From Nocardia carnea (lineage in GTDB: Bacteria; Actinomycetota; Actinomycetes; Mycobacteriales; Mycobacteriaceae): DNA of 64,000 nt. Made by a program: the position numbers and the translations under genes. The stretch is taken from NCBI RefSeq assembly GCF_029868855.1, contig NZ_JARWOV010000288.1:1-64000 (forward strand), given 5' to 3'. Below are positions 18,414 to 27,559 of the stretch, in pieces; position 1 is the first letter of the stretch; each line of letters opens with the position of its first letter. Under the pieces are notes generated by a model, which did no database searches, was not told the origin of the DNA, and saw nothing but the letters and a program-made list of their open reading frames with translations.

Positions 18414-18749
18414 TCAGGGAAGAACCTGGGGAACGACGTCGGGATTCACCGCACCGACCAGCGCGCCGATCAGCCCACCGAGAATCGGCCCACCGGAACC
18501 GGTGGCCGATCCGACCGCCGAGCCGATCCCGGCTCCCAGCGCAGCGCCGTTCAACACTGGATCGGGGTACTGGGCGCCCGGGTTGGTTGTGACGTCCTGC
18601 GGCTCCTCCAGCGGAAGACCGGCGACCGGCGTAGCGCGCGTTTCGGCCGTCGACCCGGCGTCAGCGGAGGCGCCTCCGGCGACGACGGTGGTGGCGATCA
18701 GCGGCAGCGCCGAGACCACGACGGTTCTGAGGACTTTCTTCGAGATCAT
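18414..18749 (-). CDS. Small secreted Gly-rich protein
   Basis: 111 residues. Sec signal peptide (ISKKVLRTVVVSALPLIATT, cleavage near GASA-DA) and a mature part with a Gly/Ala-rich zipper (GAALGAGIGSAVGSATGSG) ending PQVLP. The internal ATG 18749 is chosen over the longer frame because AAAGG lies upstream and the signal peptide then starts at the N-terminus. The glycine zipper suggests membrane or cell-wall association. Function unknown. Confidence 0.65.
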   Translation of the reverse strand: MISKKVLRTVVVSALPLIATTVVAGGASADAGSTAETRATPVAGLPLEEPQDVTTNPGAQYPDPVLNGAALGAGIGSAVGSATGSGGPILGGLIGALVGAVNPDVVPQVLP

Positions 18750-18989
18750 TGTTCGCCTTTCGAACGAGTTGCGAAGCAGCCGAAGAGTATCCGTCAACAC
18801 AGACAATCGCCACCGCTGGCAAAAGCTCGGGCACGGTGCCGCGTGGAGATGTGATCCACCCAAAGGTGGCAACTTCGTCTGAAGACTGCCCCTGGAATCC
18901 GTGGTTCTGTGTGGGCCATCTTCGCGTTTCTTGAAGGATCAGTTGCATTTCGGCCGCTAAATCCACTCAGAATGCAACTGAAGTGCCAG

Positions 18990-18995
18990 TAGAGT
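18990..18995 (+). promoter_or_regulatory. -10 hexamer of the Fic gene (leaderless)
   Basis: TAGAGT, exactly 6 nt before GTG 19002. Confidence 0.5.
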
Positions 18996-19001
18996 GAGAT
19001 T

Positions 19002-20184
19002 GTGCGGCTCGAAATGTTCACAAACAGCCCTTCGAGTGTGCTTGTTCCGATCAGCGGAATGGATCCGCGATGGGGCGAGTGGTCGCATGTTGCCTACGTG
19101 CCGAACCCGCTCCCGGACCGAACTCCCACACTCGGCGTTCGGACATTCAATGCTGTCGCCAACGCCCGGGCCGCGCTCGCCGCGCTCGACGCCTCGGCGC
19201 GTCAGCTCCCCAACCCGGCTCTGCTGCGGCAGCCGACGCTGCGGCAAGAGGCGCAGAGCACCTCCGCGCTGGAAGGAACCTATGCGCCGCTGGAGGAAGT
19301 TCTCGGAGTGGATACCGACGAGCAACCCGCTGATGCAGCTATGCGCGAGGTGTTCAACTACGTCATCGCCGCTGATCAAGCTTTTCAGTGGATCGGTGAA
19401 GGCCGGGCGCTCACCGTGGGGATGCTCGAATCACTCCAAGGCACCTTGGTGGAGGGGACATCTGCCGACACCGGCCAAGCCGGCCGGATCCGAACCTCCC
19501 AGGTGGTCATCGGAAGCCATCGTGGCGCACGCGTGCACGACGCCCGCTTCATCCCCCCGCCGCCCGGAATCGATCTGGAAGCACAGGTTCGCGACTTGGT
19601 CGATTGGGTGATGCGCCCCAACGACGACATCGACCCGCTGGTCATGGCAGGAATGGCGCACTACCAGTTCGAGACCCTGCATCCGTTCAACGACGGCAAC
19701 GGCCGGATCGGACGACTGCTCATCGTTCTCCAGCTGCACCGGTCCGGAGTTCTATCGGAACCGACCCTCACGGTGTCGCCGTGGTTCGAGGCCAGGCGGG
19801 CCGAGTATTACCGACAAGCTCCTTGCAGTAAGTGCAGAAGGCGCTTGGGACGGCTGGATCCGGTTCTTCGCCGAGGGTGTCGCGGCGGCGGCGAACACCA
19901 CCGCCGCCCAGCTCACAGATCTGATCCGGGTCCAACACGACTTGAAGTGCCGACTGCGCGCAGCCGGTTTCCGGGCGGAGAACGCCATGCGATTGATCGA
20001 TTACGCACTCGAGCAGCCGATTTTCACCGTCCGCAACGTGCAACGGCATCTCGGCGTGACCTACAACAGAGCGAACAGGCTTGTCGGGCAGCTCGCCGAC
20101 ATGGGCATCCTGCTCCAGCACGGAGAAACTTCCTACGGCCGGCGTTTCACCGCCCCCGAAGTGCTTGCCGTCCTGCTGCGCTGA
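19002..20184 (+). pseudogene. Fic/DOC family protein gene with a frameshift
   Basis: Fic proteins transfer AMP or other phosphate groups to target proteins. The first frame (19002 to about 19811) encodes the Fic N-terminal and catalytic domains, with an intact motif HPFNDGNGRIGR (His227). At 19811-19812 an extra C shifts the frame: EARRAEYY continues naturally as DKLLAVSAEGAWDGWIRFF in the +1 frame, which stays open to TGA 20182-20184 and encodes the C-terminal winged-helix part (FTVRNVQRHLGVTYNRANRLV). Total length would then be about 393 residues, normal for the family. Either a true frameshift or a one-base sequencing error in a CC pair. Confidence 0.82.
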
Positions 20185-20274
20185 GGCTCTGTAGAGCAGC
20201 CCGGACTGGGGCGGTAGGCCGGTACGTCCGTAAGGGGCGATAACGCGGCGCCGCGCACTGGCGACACTTCAGGT

Positions 20275-20370
20275 ATGGAATTCATCTTGGTAGCACTCGC
20301 TGCGGGCTATATCGCGATCACTCAGTTCCTCGGCGGTGTTGCCCAAGCCCTGGGCTCGGCCGGCCTGTAG
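20275..20370 (+). CDS. Possible 31-residue hydrophobic peptide
   Basis: ATG 20275 opens a frame of 31 codons with a continuous hydrophobic helix (FILVALAAGYIAITQFLGGVA) and a short Gly/Ala tail. It could be a single-pass membrane microprotein. No good ribosome-binding site and no homologue that I recognise, so this is tentative. It converges on the XRE regulator gene. Confidence 0.3.
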   Translation: MEFILVALAAGYIAITQFLGGVAQALGSAGL

Positions 20371-20417
20371 CCGCCCGGCACCGGTATGCGCAACAGTGGG
20401 CTGAGCGTGTCCGGTAG

Positions 20418-21653
20418 TCAGGCGGCCGGCGTGAGCCCCGCTCGCTCGCACAGTTCGGCGACCTCGGTGCGCATTCCCGATGGTGGTTCCTCCCGCAGCG
20501 AGTGCAGCATCTGCCGGGCATACCCGTTGTAGCGGATCGTTTCCGGGGCAGTCCGCGCCGCCTTGTCCAGGAGTGCCAGAGTGGCAACGAATTCGCCGCG
20601 CTGGAAATAGGCGCGGGCGACCTCGATGAAATGCCGGCTCCGGCGAGGGAGCGAGGCTATCGCGTCGGCATCGAACGAACGCGCCGACTGGATCGCTTCG
20701 CCCGACCGGCGTAGCTCGACTCCCAGCGTCGTCGCGTGCGCGGCCATCACCGGGATGGAAAACGACGTCTGCACATGCCGATACTCCGGACCGAGCGCCT
20801 GCGCGATCTCATCCGCTTTCTCCCAGTACGCCCAGGCATCGCCGTGCCGTCCGCGGCGGGCATGGACGTAGGCGACTTCCGCGTGCAGCGCCCCGTGGAT
20901 TCCGTGCCAATCATCCGGCGTCCGGTCGCGGTCGAGGTAAGGGGTCAGCCGCTCGGTGGCAGTCCGGGCGAGTGCTATCGCTTCTTCCCAGCGTCCCGAA
21001 TCCCGCAATGCCTGAGTCATCGCCCAGGCCCCGCATGCGATCACATACGGGTCGTCGGCCGCGCAGCCTTCGGAGAGGGCGCGATCGGCCACCAGCCAGA
21101 CCAATTCCGGGGCCGGTTGGTACGCAACGTAGAAGTCCGCCAGCTGGTAGACACCAGCAAGTACGCGCCTTGCCTGTCGAAGGCTGTCGCCGCCTGTCCG
21201 GACTGCGCCCTGTGTGTCTTTGATCAGCCCTGGCAGCAGCGCGCCGAGCTGAGTGCGGTGGTCCGGGCTGGCGTGGCGCACTGTCCATGCTTGTCGCAGT
21301 CGCACTTCGAGATGCCGGATATTCGGAGGTGAGCCCCGCGGTGCGAGATGGTAATCGGTCAGCGCTGCTTGCACATCGGTCAAAGCGGCGTGCTGTTCAC
21401 CGGCAAATACGGATACCGGAACCGCATATCCGTTTCCGGTGAGTTCGGCGAGATCCTTCAGCTCCAGCGCCCGCGCGATACGCAACAGCATCGGTAGCCG
21501 TGGTGGCTGTAGACGGCCGTTCTCGACGGCCTTGAGCCATTCGGCCGACCGGCCCACCAGACCCGCCAGCACGGGACGGGACATGCCCACCCGCTCACGA
21601 AGCTTCTTGATTCGAGCACCGATAGGTACTTCGTCACCGGAATTGATCGCCAC
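20418..21653 (-). CDS. XRE-family transcriptional regulator with TPR-like C-terminus
   Basis: 411 residues. An N-terminal helix-turn-helix (about 11-70; IKKLRERVGMSRPVLAGLVGRSAEWLKAVE) is joined to a long all-helical region of TPR-like repeats (about 85-405). Proteins of this build are abundant in Nocardia and Streptomyces and usually sit next to small genes of unknown function. Here it is divergent from a coupled pair of small genes, which it probably controls from the 170-bp intergenic region; that is inference from layout. Confidence 0.8.
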   Translation of the reverse strand: MAINSGDEVPIGARIKKLRERVGMSRPVLAGLVGRSAEWLKAVENGRLQPPRLPMLLRIARALELKDLAELTGNGYAVPVSVFAGEQHAALTDVQAALTDYHLAPRGSPPNIRHLEVRLRQAWTVRHASPDHRTQLGALLPGLIKDTQGAVRTGGDSLRQARRVLAGVYQLADFYVAYQPAPELVWLVADRALSEGCAADDPYVIACGAWAMTQALRDSGRWEEAIALARTATERLTPYLDRDRTPDDWHGIHGALHAEVAYVHARRGRHGDAWAYWEKADEIAQALGPEYRHVQTSFSIPVMAAHATTLGVELRRSGEAIQSARSFDADAIASLPRRSRHFIEVARAYFQRGEFVATLALLDKAARTAPETIRYNGYARQMLHSLREEPPSGMRTEVAELCERAGLTPAA

Positions 21654-21823
21654 CGCAGCCCCTTTCGCTGGTGATCCTGTCTCCCAGCGTAAATGGTCCG
21701 AGGTACAAACCGTACCCCGTCAGCGGTTTCGGGATTCCTACCGTTGTTCAGCCTCTCCAACCGAATCGGTTTTATCGAGAGCAGGCGCGGTGAACACGCA
21801 ACGACTACGACACGAGGTTCCCT

Positions 21824-22117
21824 ATGCGTCACGAGATACCGGTCCTGCCCGTTCGGGCCCCGAACAACCTCGCCATGGCTGCGGCAGTGCGGCTCTGGCA
21901 GGCGGGTCGGAAATGGGTTGCCGACGACCCGGCGGTGCTGCGCCGGCTCGCGGACGGGTTACGGGCGCTACCTGCCGGCCATCCCACGCCGCACTGCTTG
22001 TCGCGGGAGCCGATTCGCGGGTATGCGCACGCCCATCAGGTGATGGATGTTCATGCCGCGCATCGCTGCCCGCGTTATGCGGTGGCGGCGGCGTATGCGG
22101 CGCAGGCGCGCCGGTGA
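21824..22117 (+). CDS. Small conserved protein, unknown function
   Basis: 97 residues, His- and Ala-rich toward the C-terminus (YAHAHQVMDVHAAHRCPRYAVAAAYAAQ), no signal peptide. GAGG lies about 6 nt before the ATG. Its stop overlaps the start of the next gene (GTGA), so the two are coupled. Divergent from the XRE regulator. Not recognised. Confidence 0.55.
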   Translation: MRHEIPVLPVRAPNNLAMAAAVRLWQAGRKWVADDPAVLRRLADGLRALPAGHPTPHCLSREPIRGYAHAHQVMDVHAAHRCPRYAVAAAYAAQARR

Positions 22118-22404
22118 CCACACTGCGGCGAGCGATCGTGGTCTGCCGGATCGGTTGCGACAGTGGGGAGATCGTGGAACTTGTGCAGGCCCACGGCCTC
22201 CGCGTGGTGCACACGGTCTACACGGATACCGGTCCCGAGCTGACGGCGCGGATTGCCGTCCAGCACGCACTAGACCATGCCGCCGAGGTAGTGCTGATTC
22301 CGTATCTGACTGGACGGGAGGTCCGGGAAACGCCGGTGTGGCAGGCGATCATCTGGATCGCGGATCTGGTGACTTCGACCGGTGCCCTGGAGAACGGAAC
22401 GTGA
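22114..22404 (+). CDS. Small Rossmann-like protein, recombinase-N-terminus-like
   Basis: 96 residues starting at GTG 22114 and overlapping the previous stop by 4 nt. The sequence (RRAIVVCRIGCDSGEIVELVQAHGLRVVHTVYTD ... AEVVLIPYL in parts) has the beta-alpha pattern of the serine-recombinase N-terminal fold but is too short and lacks the catalytic Arg-Ser arrangement, so I do not call it a recombinase. Probably made together with the upstream small protein. Confidence 0.5.
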   Translation: MTTLRRAIVVCRIGCDSGEIVELVQAHGLRVVHTVYTDTGPELTARIAVQHALDHAAEVVLIPYLTGREVRETPVWQAIIWIADLVTSTGALENGT

Positions 22405-22527
22405 CGAGCCCGGACTCAGTCGGCGGTGGGCGAGGACAGCCGAGCACGAGCTCCTTCGTTGTCGACCGTGCACCCGGGGGTTCGGTCCTGCGAAAACCGG
22501 TTGTCCACTCCGGGAGGAATGCACAGG

Positions 22528-23061
22528 GTGTACGCCATGGACTTGGACTGGAATGCGGAGATACGAGCCCAGCTGGAGGCGCATTGGGCCAGACAGCTGC
22601 GCACCCGGCTCGACGGGCTCACCGATGCGGAATACTTCTGGGAGCCGGTGCCGGGTATGTGGTCGGTTCGCCCGGCGGAGGGCGGGTTCGTCTGCGACTT
22701 CGCGATACCGCCGCCGGAGCCGGCTCCCGTGACCACCATCGCGTGGCGGCTCGGGCATGTGATCGTCCTGCTGGAGGCGGGTCTGGAACGGTTCGGTCAT
22801 CCGCCCGTCGATTTCGCCACGTTCCGCTACGCCGGGACAGCGGCGGCGGCGCTGGAGCAGCTCGACACTGCCTACGAGGCGTGGATCGGCGGTGTAGCCG
22901 GTCTCGGTGTCACCGGGCTGGCGGCACCGGCGGGGCCGTCGGGCAGCATGCTCGCCGACTGGTCGACCGCGGGAATCGTGCTCCACACGCAGCGGGAGCT
23001 GCTGCACCACGGTGCAGAGATCGCGCTGCTACGGGATCTCTATCGAGCCGGTCTCCGCTGA
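22528..23061 (+). CDS. DinB-family protein
   Basis: About 177 residues. Four-helix-bundle DinB/DUF664-like protein: N-terminal helix (AQLEAHWARQLRTRLDGL), the conserved YFWEPVPGMWSVRP segment, a His in AWRLGHVIVLL and the C-terminal HTQRELLHHGAEIALLRDLY. Family members are metal-binding and include thiol-dependent S-transferases; in mycothiol producers some use mycothiol. GTG 22528 is preferred because GGGAGGA ends 9 nt before it; ATG 22519 abuts it and ATG 22537 is also possible. Confidence 0.8.
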   Translation: MYAMDLDWNAEIRAQLEAHWARQLRTRLDGLTDAEYFWEPVPGMWSVRPAEGGFVCDFAIPPPEPAPVTTIAWRLGHVIVLLEAGLERFGHPPVDFATFRYAGTAAAALEQLDTAYEAWIGGVAGLGVTGLAAPAGPSGSMLADWSTAGIVLHTQRELLHHGAEIALLRDLYRAGLR

Positions 23062-23145
23062 CAATCGGTTGCCGGGTCCCCTGCACCGCCGATCGGCGGT
23101 GACAGTTCTTCGCTTCCGGTGCCGGGCCTGTTGGGGTGCACAAGT

Positions 23146-23182
23146 AAGGCCCGGTACGAAATCAGGTTCCGTACCGGGCCTT
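23146..23182. terminator. Bidirectional terminator, DinB gene / thiolase
   Basis: Perfect 13-bp stem AAGGCCCGGTACG / CGTACCGGGCCTT with an 11-nt loop, between two convergent genes. Confidence 0.8.
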
Positions 23183-23212
23183 GCCCGGCGCGTGCGGCCG
23201 GAAGCGGCGCAA

Positions 23213-24430
23213 TCAGCTCAGGCGTTCGATGATCATCGCCATGCCCTGACCGCCGCCGACGCACATGGTCTCCAGGCCGAACTGCTTGTCGTGGGTCTGC
23301 AGGTTGTTGATCAGCGTGGCGGTGATGCGGGCGCCGGTCATACCGAACGGGTGGCCGAGGGCGATGGCGCCGCCGGAGACGTTCAGTTTGTCCAGGTCCA
23401 TGCCGAGTTCCCGGGCCGAACCCAGGACCTGCACGGCGAAGGCCTCGTTGATCTCGTACAGGTCGATATCGCCGATGGTCTTACCGGCCAGCTTCAGCGC
23501 CTTGCGCACCGCTTCGATCGGGCCCAGGCCCATGATCTCGGGCGACAGGCCGGAGACGCCGGTGGAGACGATGCGGGCGAGCGGGGTCAGGCCCAGTTCC
23601 TCGGCCTTGGTATCGCTCATGACCACCAGCGCCGCGGCGCCGTCGTTGAGCGGGCAGGCGTTACCGGCGGTTACCGTGCCGTCGGGGCGGAACACCGGCT
23701 TGAGCTGCGAGATCTTCTCGTAGGAGGTGCCGGGGCGGGGGCCGTCGTCGGTGGAGACGACGGTGCCGTCGGGCAGGGTCACCGGGGTGATCTCGCGTTC
23801 GAAGAAACCGGCTTTGATGGCTTCCTCGGCGCGGTTCTGCGACCGCACGCCCCAGTGGTCCTGATCTTCCCGGGAGATACCGGTGAACGAGGCGACGTTC
23901 TCCGCGGTCTGGCCCATGGCGATATAGATATCGGGCAGGTCGCCTTTCTCCCGCGGATCCTGCCAGCCGGCGCCGCCCTGCGCCCGGGTCGCGGTGCGCT
24001 CCTCGGCGGCCTCGTACAGCGGGTTGTGGGTATCGGGCCAGCCGTCGGCGGTGCCCTTCGGGAAGCGCGACACGGTCTCCACCCCGGCGGAGATGAACGC
24101 GTGACCCTCACCGGCCTTGATCGCGTGGAACGCCATCCGGGTGGTCTGTAGCGACGAGGAACAGTAGCGGTTCACGGTGGTTCCGGGCATGTAGTCGTAA
24201 CCCAGCTGGGTGGCGACGACCTTGGCAATGTTGAAACCGGCTTCACCGGCCGGCTGGCCGCAGCCCAGCATCAGATCGTCGATATCGGCAGGCGACAGGG
24301 CGGGAACCTTGTCCAGCGCCGCGCGCACCATCTGTGCGGCGAGGTCGTCGGGCCGCATGCTCACCAGCGACCCCTTGTTGGCGCGTCCGATGGGGGAGCG
24401 AGCAACGGAAACGATGACGGCCTCTGGCAT
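23213..24430 (-). CDS. fadA: Acetyl-CoA C-acetyltransferase (thiolase)
   Basis: 405 residues, close to M. tuberculosis FadA3 (Rv1074c), whose neighbours are also conserved here. Thiolases cleave 3-ketoacyl-CoA or condense two acetyl-CoA. Catalytic Cys90 (VNRYCSSSLQT), His360 (GHPFG) and Cys390 (CVGGGQG) are all present, as is the NEAF motif. AAGGAG lies upstream of the ATG. Likely a fatty-acid or sterol-ring beta-oxidation enzyme; substrate not determinable. Confidence 0.93.
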   Translation of the reverse strand: MPEAVIVSVARSPIGRANKGSLVSMRPDDLAAQMVRAALDKVPALSPADIDDLMLGCGQPAGEAGFNIAKVVATQLGYDYMPGTTVNRYCSSSLQTTRMAFHAIKAGEGHAFISAGVETVSRFPKGTADGWPDTHNPLYEAAEERTATRAQGGAGWQDPREKGDLPDIYIAMGQTAENVASFTGISREDQDHWGVRSQNRAEEAIKAGFFEREITPVTLPDGTVVSTDDGPRPGTSYEKISQLKPVFRPDGTVTAGNACPLNDGAAALVVMSDTKAEELGLTPLARIVSTGVSGLSPEIMGLGPIEAVRKALKLAGKTIGDIDLYEINEAFAVQVLGSARELGMDLDKLNVSGGAIALGHPFGMTGARITATLINNLQTHDKQFGLETMCVGGGQGMAMIIERLS

Positions 24431-24509
24431 GAGGACTCCTTTGTCGAGGAGCGTGCGCGGTCCGAAACTGCCCGATCGCGCACTACTCGCGGGTACGATC
24501 CCTTCGAAT

Positions 24510-25382
24510 CTACGTCGCGGCGGCCTGCGGGGAAATATCCGCGGTGGCCATATCCCGCTGACCGAGCGATACCAGCAGTTCCGGTAGCAGATGTGTGGCG
24601 GCCAGCGCGTAGCCCGCGGCCGAGGGGTGGAAACCGTCGGCCGAGAACAGCTGTTCGGGCGCGGCCCGGAAATCCTTGCTCAGCAGGTCGCCCATTGCCA
24701 CGATGCGACCGCCGGCCGCCCGGGTCGCCGCCGCCTGCGCCCGGGCCAGTTGCAGGCTCCAGCGGTGCACCACGGTGCGCAGCGGTTCCGGGATGGCGGT
24801 GACACTGCCCAGATCCGGGCAGGTGCCGACCACCACGATGCTGCCCGCGCCGTGTAACCGGCTCACCGCCGCGCCGAGCCGTTGCGCGGAGCGGCCGATG
24901 GAATGTTTCTTGGTGACATCGTTGGCCCCGACCAGGATCACCGCCGCGTCCGGCGGCGGCCCGGCGACGAACATCGCGTCGACCTGCCCCGCCAGCCCCT
25001 TGGAGGTGGCGCCGGATATCGCCTTGGTGCTCAACCGGATGCGCTGCCCGGTGGCATCGGCCAAACCGTGTGCCAGCCGGACCCCGGGGACTTCGGCGGC
25101 GGTCCGGCAACCCAGGCCGGCCGCGGTCGAATCCCCGAAGATCATCAGGTGCAGATCGGCGTACTTGCCGGTGCGCCAGGGTTCGTAACCGTCCGGCGAG
25201 TAGATACCGTCGGCTTCGGGCGGCTTGGAGGTATCGCGTCCGATCATGCCGCGGGCGGCACCCGCCTGGGTGGTGAGCAGCCGATACGCTGCCCATGACG
25301 CGGTCCCCGCCCCGGAACCGAGTGCAACGGTGGCGGCCCCGGCCATCGCGGCCGTCCGCCATCCGATCCGAGTCTCGCCCAT
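24510..25382 (-). CDS. SGNH/GDSL-family hydrolase, membrane-anchored or secreted
   Basis: 290 residues. An N-terminal hydrophobic segment (about 10-40) suggests a signal anchor. The SGNH blocks follow: GDS (Ser in MIFGDSTAAGLG), GAND (Asn in VGANDVTKK) and DGFHPS (Asp and His of the catalytic triad). It corresponds to Rv1075c, an esterase of the cell envelope; synteny with fadA3 and cbs supports this. TAAAAT lies 8 nt before the ATG. Confidence 0.87.
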   Translation of the reverse strand: MGETRIGWRTAAMAGAATVALGSGAGTASWAAYRLLTTQAGAARGMIGRDTSKPPEADGIYSPDGYEPWRTGKYADLHLMIFGDSTAAGLGCRTAAEVPGVRLAHGLADATGQRIRLSTKAISGATSKGLAGQVDAMFVAGPPPDAAVILVGANDVTKKHSIGRSAQRLGAAVSRLHGAGSIVVVGTCPDLGSVTAIPEPLRTVVHRWSLQLARAQAAATRAAGGRIVAMGDLLSKDFRAAPEQLFSADGFHPSAAGYALAATHLLPELLVSLGQRDMATADISPQAAAT

Positions 25383-25390
25383 GTGCAGCG

Positions 25391-25396
25391 ATTTTA
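25391..25396 (-). promoter_or_regulatory. -10 hexamer of the SGNH hydrolase gene
   Basis: TAAAAT on the minus strand, 8 nt before ATG 25382: a consensus -10 giving a leader of only 1-2 nt. Confidence 0.5.
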
Positions 25397-25485
25397 CGAG
25401 GCCCCCGGAACTCGTGCGAGCGTGCGCTCTGCCGGGTCGCCCGTACCGGCAGGGCGCCCGAGGTCTCGTAGTGGACGGGGTTCAG

Positions 25486-25947
25486 CTATGCCGGGACCAC
25501 GAAGCTGCCGCGCGCCGGAATACTCGCGTGGTTCGTGGTCACCACGACCTCGACCCGGCCCGGCCCGGTGTCCTGGAACAGCGAGTACTGGATGCTGCCG
25601 TAGATACCGGTCACCACATTGTTGACGTAGCTGCCGGTGGCGCCGGTGTCGAGATTGCGCCAGGTCACCGTGGTCGCAACCTCGCACAGCGGGGCGAAGG
25701 GGTGGATGCCGGGGCCCACGCCGACGACCGGGTTGGCGCGGACGTTGATCACCGCCCGGCCCGGCCATTGCTGACTGGTGTCGGCCCAGGTGCGGATGCT
25801 GGTTCCGCACAGCCCGCCGTAGGCCAGGGTGGGAACATCGGGGAAGGGATGGGTCGCGGCGCCGGCCGGTGCTGCGGCCGCGGCGATCAGTGCTGTCGCC
25901 GATCCGGCCAGAAACACGGTGGCGCGCGCGAACTTCGGCAGCCTCAT
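25486..25947 (-). CDS. Secreted protein of unknown function
   Basis: 153 residues with a clear Sec signal peptide (KFARATVFLAGSATALIAAAA, cleavage near AGAA-TH). The mature ~120 residues are beta-rich with two Cys (GGLCGTS and APLCEVA) that could form a disulphide. No catalytic motif or family recognised. TAGGAT lies 9 nt before the ATG, compatible with a very short leader. Confidence 0.7.
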   Translation of the reverse strand: MRLPKFARATVFLAGSATALIAAAAAPAGAATHPFPDVPTLAYGGLCGTSIRTWADTSQQWPGRAVINVRANPVVGVGPGIHPFAPLCEVATTVTWRNLDTGATGSYVNNVVTGIYGSIQYSLFQDTGPGRVEVVVTTNHASIPARGSFVVPA

Positions 25948-26061
25948 AAATCCCAGATCCTAAAGGCTCGGGCGCGGGGGCGCCGGATTTGCGGGCGGTG
26001 GACGCGGTGCCGCGGCGGACCACGCCGAGGCCACCGGCAACGCCTCTGCAACGATGGGGGT

Positions 26062-27453
26062 ATGCGCATCGCGGATCATGTCGTGGACCTCATCGGCAAC
26101 ACCCCGCTGGTCCGATTGAACTCGGTGGCTCCCGCGGGGGCCGGGCTGGTGGCGGCCAAGATCGAGTACCTGAACCCCGGCGGCAGCTCCAAGGACCGCA
26201 TCGCGGTGAAGATGATCGAGGCTGCCGAGAAGTCGGGCGAGTTGCAGCCCGGCGGGACCATTGTCGAACCCACCTCGGGTAACACCGGTGTCGGTTTGGC
26301 GCTGGTAGCGCAGCAGCGCGGTTACCACTGTGTATTCGTCTGCCCGGACAAGGTCAGCGAGGACAAGCGCAATGTGCTGCGGGCCTACGGGGCCGAAGTC
26401 GTGGTGTGCCCGACGGCGGTACCGCCGGAGCACCCGGACAGCTACTACAGCGTGTCCGATCGGTTGACGCGCGAGATCGAGGGCGCCTGGAAACCGGATC
26501 AGTACTCCAACCCGAACGGTCCGGACAGCCACTACGAGACCACCGGCCCGGAGATCTGGCGCGATACCGAGGGCACGGTGACGCATTTCGTCGCCGGTGT
26601 CGGCACCGGCGGCACGATCACCGGCGCCGGGCGCTACCTCAAGGAAGTATCCGGCGGGAAGGTCGAGATCATCGGTGCCGATCCGGAGGGTTCGGTGTAT
26701 TCCGGCGGCACCGGCCGGCCCTATCTGGTGGAGGGCGTCGGCGAGGATTTCTGGCCGACGGCCTACGATCCGGCGATCCCGGACGAGATCATCGCCGTTT
26801 CCGATGCGGACTCGTTCGATATGACCCGCCGCCTGGCGCGCGAAGAGGGGCTGCTCGTCGGCGGTTCGTGCGGTATGGCGGTGGTGGCGGCGCTCGAGGT
26901 CGCACGGCGTGATCCGGAGGCGGTGGTGGTGGTACTGCTGCCCGACGGCGGGCGCGGCTATATGTCGAAAATCTTCAACGACCGGTGGATGAGCTCCTAC
27001 GGGTTCCTGCGCACCCCGCTCGACGGGTCCACCACCGAAACCCTCGTCGGCGATGTGCTGCGCGGTAAATCGGGGGAGCTGCCCGATCTCGTGCACACCC
27101 ATCCGTCGGAGACGCTGCGTGACGCCATCGAGATCCTGCGCGAGTACGGGGTGTCGCAGATGCCGGTCGTCGGTGCGGAACCGCCGGTGATGGCGGGCGA
27201 GGTGGCCGGCAGCGTCTCCGAGCGGGATCTGCTCTCGGCCGTGTTCTCCGGTCGCGCGCAGCTCACCGATTCGGTGGCTCAGCACATGAGCCCGTCCTTC
27301 CCGCTGATCGGATCGGGCGAGCCGATTTCCGCGGCCACCAAGGCGCTGTCGGATACCGATGCGCTCATGGTCGTCGAGGACGGTAAACCGGTCGGCGTGA
27401 TCACCCGCCATGATCTGCTGGGCTTTGTGAGCACCGGACGGACCGTGCACTAG
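26062..27453 (+). CDS. cbs: Cystathionine beta-synthase
   Basis: 463 residues. PLP enzyme that joins serine and homocysteine to cystathionine, the first step of reverse transsulfuration. The fold-type II domain (about 1-320) has Schiff-base Lys44 in NPGGSSKDRIA, the phosphate-binding GTGGTITG loop and the substrate loop TSGNTG. Two C-terminal CBS domains (about 335-463) follow, as in Rv1077. ATG 26062 begins directly at the conserved N-terminus; the frame is open far upstream but without homology. metB lies 2.6 kb downstream. Confidence 0.94.
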   Translation: MRIADHVVDLIGNTPLVRLNSVAPAGAGLVAAKIEYLNPGGSSKDRIAVKMIEAAEKSGELQPGGTIVEPTSGNTGVGLALVAQQRGYHCVFVCPDKVSEDKRNVLRAYGAEVVVCPTAVPPEHPDSYYSVSDRLTREIEGAWKPDQYSNPNGPDSHYETTGPEIWRDTEGTVTHFVAGVGTGGTITGAGRYLKEVSGGKVEIIGADPEGSVYSGGTGRPYLVEGVGEDFWPTAYDPAIPDEIIAVSDADSFDMTRRLAREEGLLVGGSCGMAVVAALEVARRDPEAVVVVLLPDGGRGYMSKIFNDRWMSSYGFLRTPLDGSTTETLVGDVLRGKSGELPDLVHTHPSETLRDAIEILREYGVSQMPVVGAEPPVMAGEVAGSVSERDLLSAVFSGRAQLTDSVAQHMSPSFPLIGSGEPISAATKALSDTDALMVVEDGKPVGVITRHDLLGFVSTGRTVH

Positions 27454-27559
27454 CAATTATTCCGCAATCTTAGGTTCGAGCAGCTCTTCCGGGGTATAAC
27501 CAGTCCGGTACCGTTCGTGGCAAATGCCACGTTCGTTCGGAGAGCGAAGGGAAGGGCTT

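Noticed and set aside
22114..22404. Serine recombinase
   Set aside because: The product is only 96 residues and lacks the catalytic Arg/Ser pattern and the DNA-binding domain; only the fold pattern is similar.
22047..23102. 351-codon plus-strand frame over the small genes and the DinB-like gene
   Set aside because: It is out of frame with the DinB-like protein, which has clear family similarity; composition is Arg/Gly-rich.
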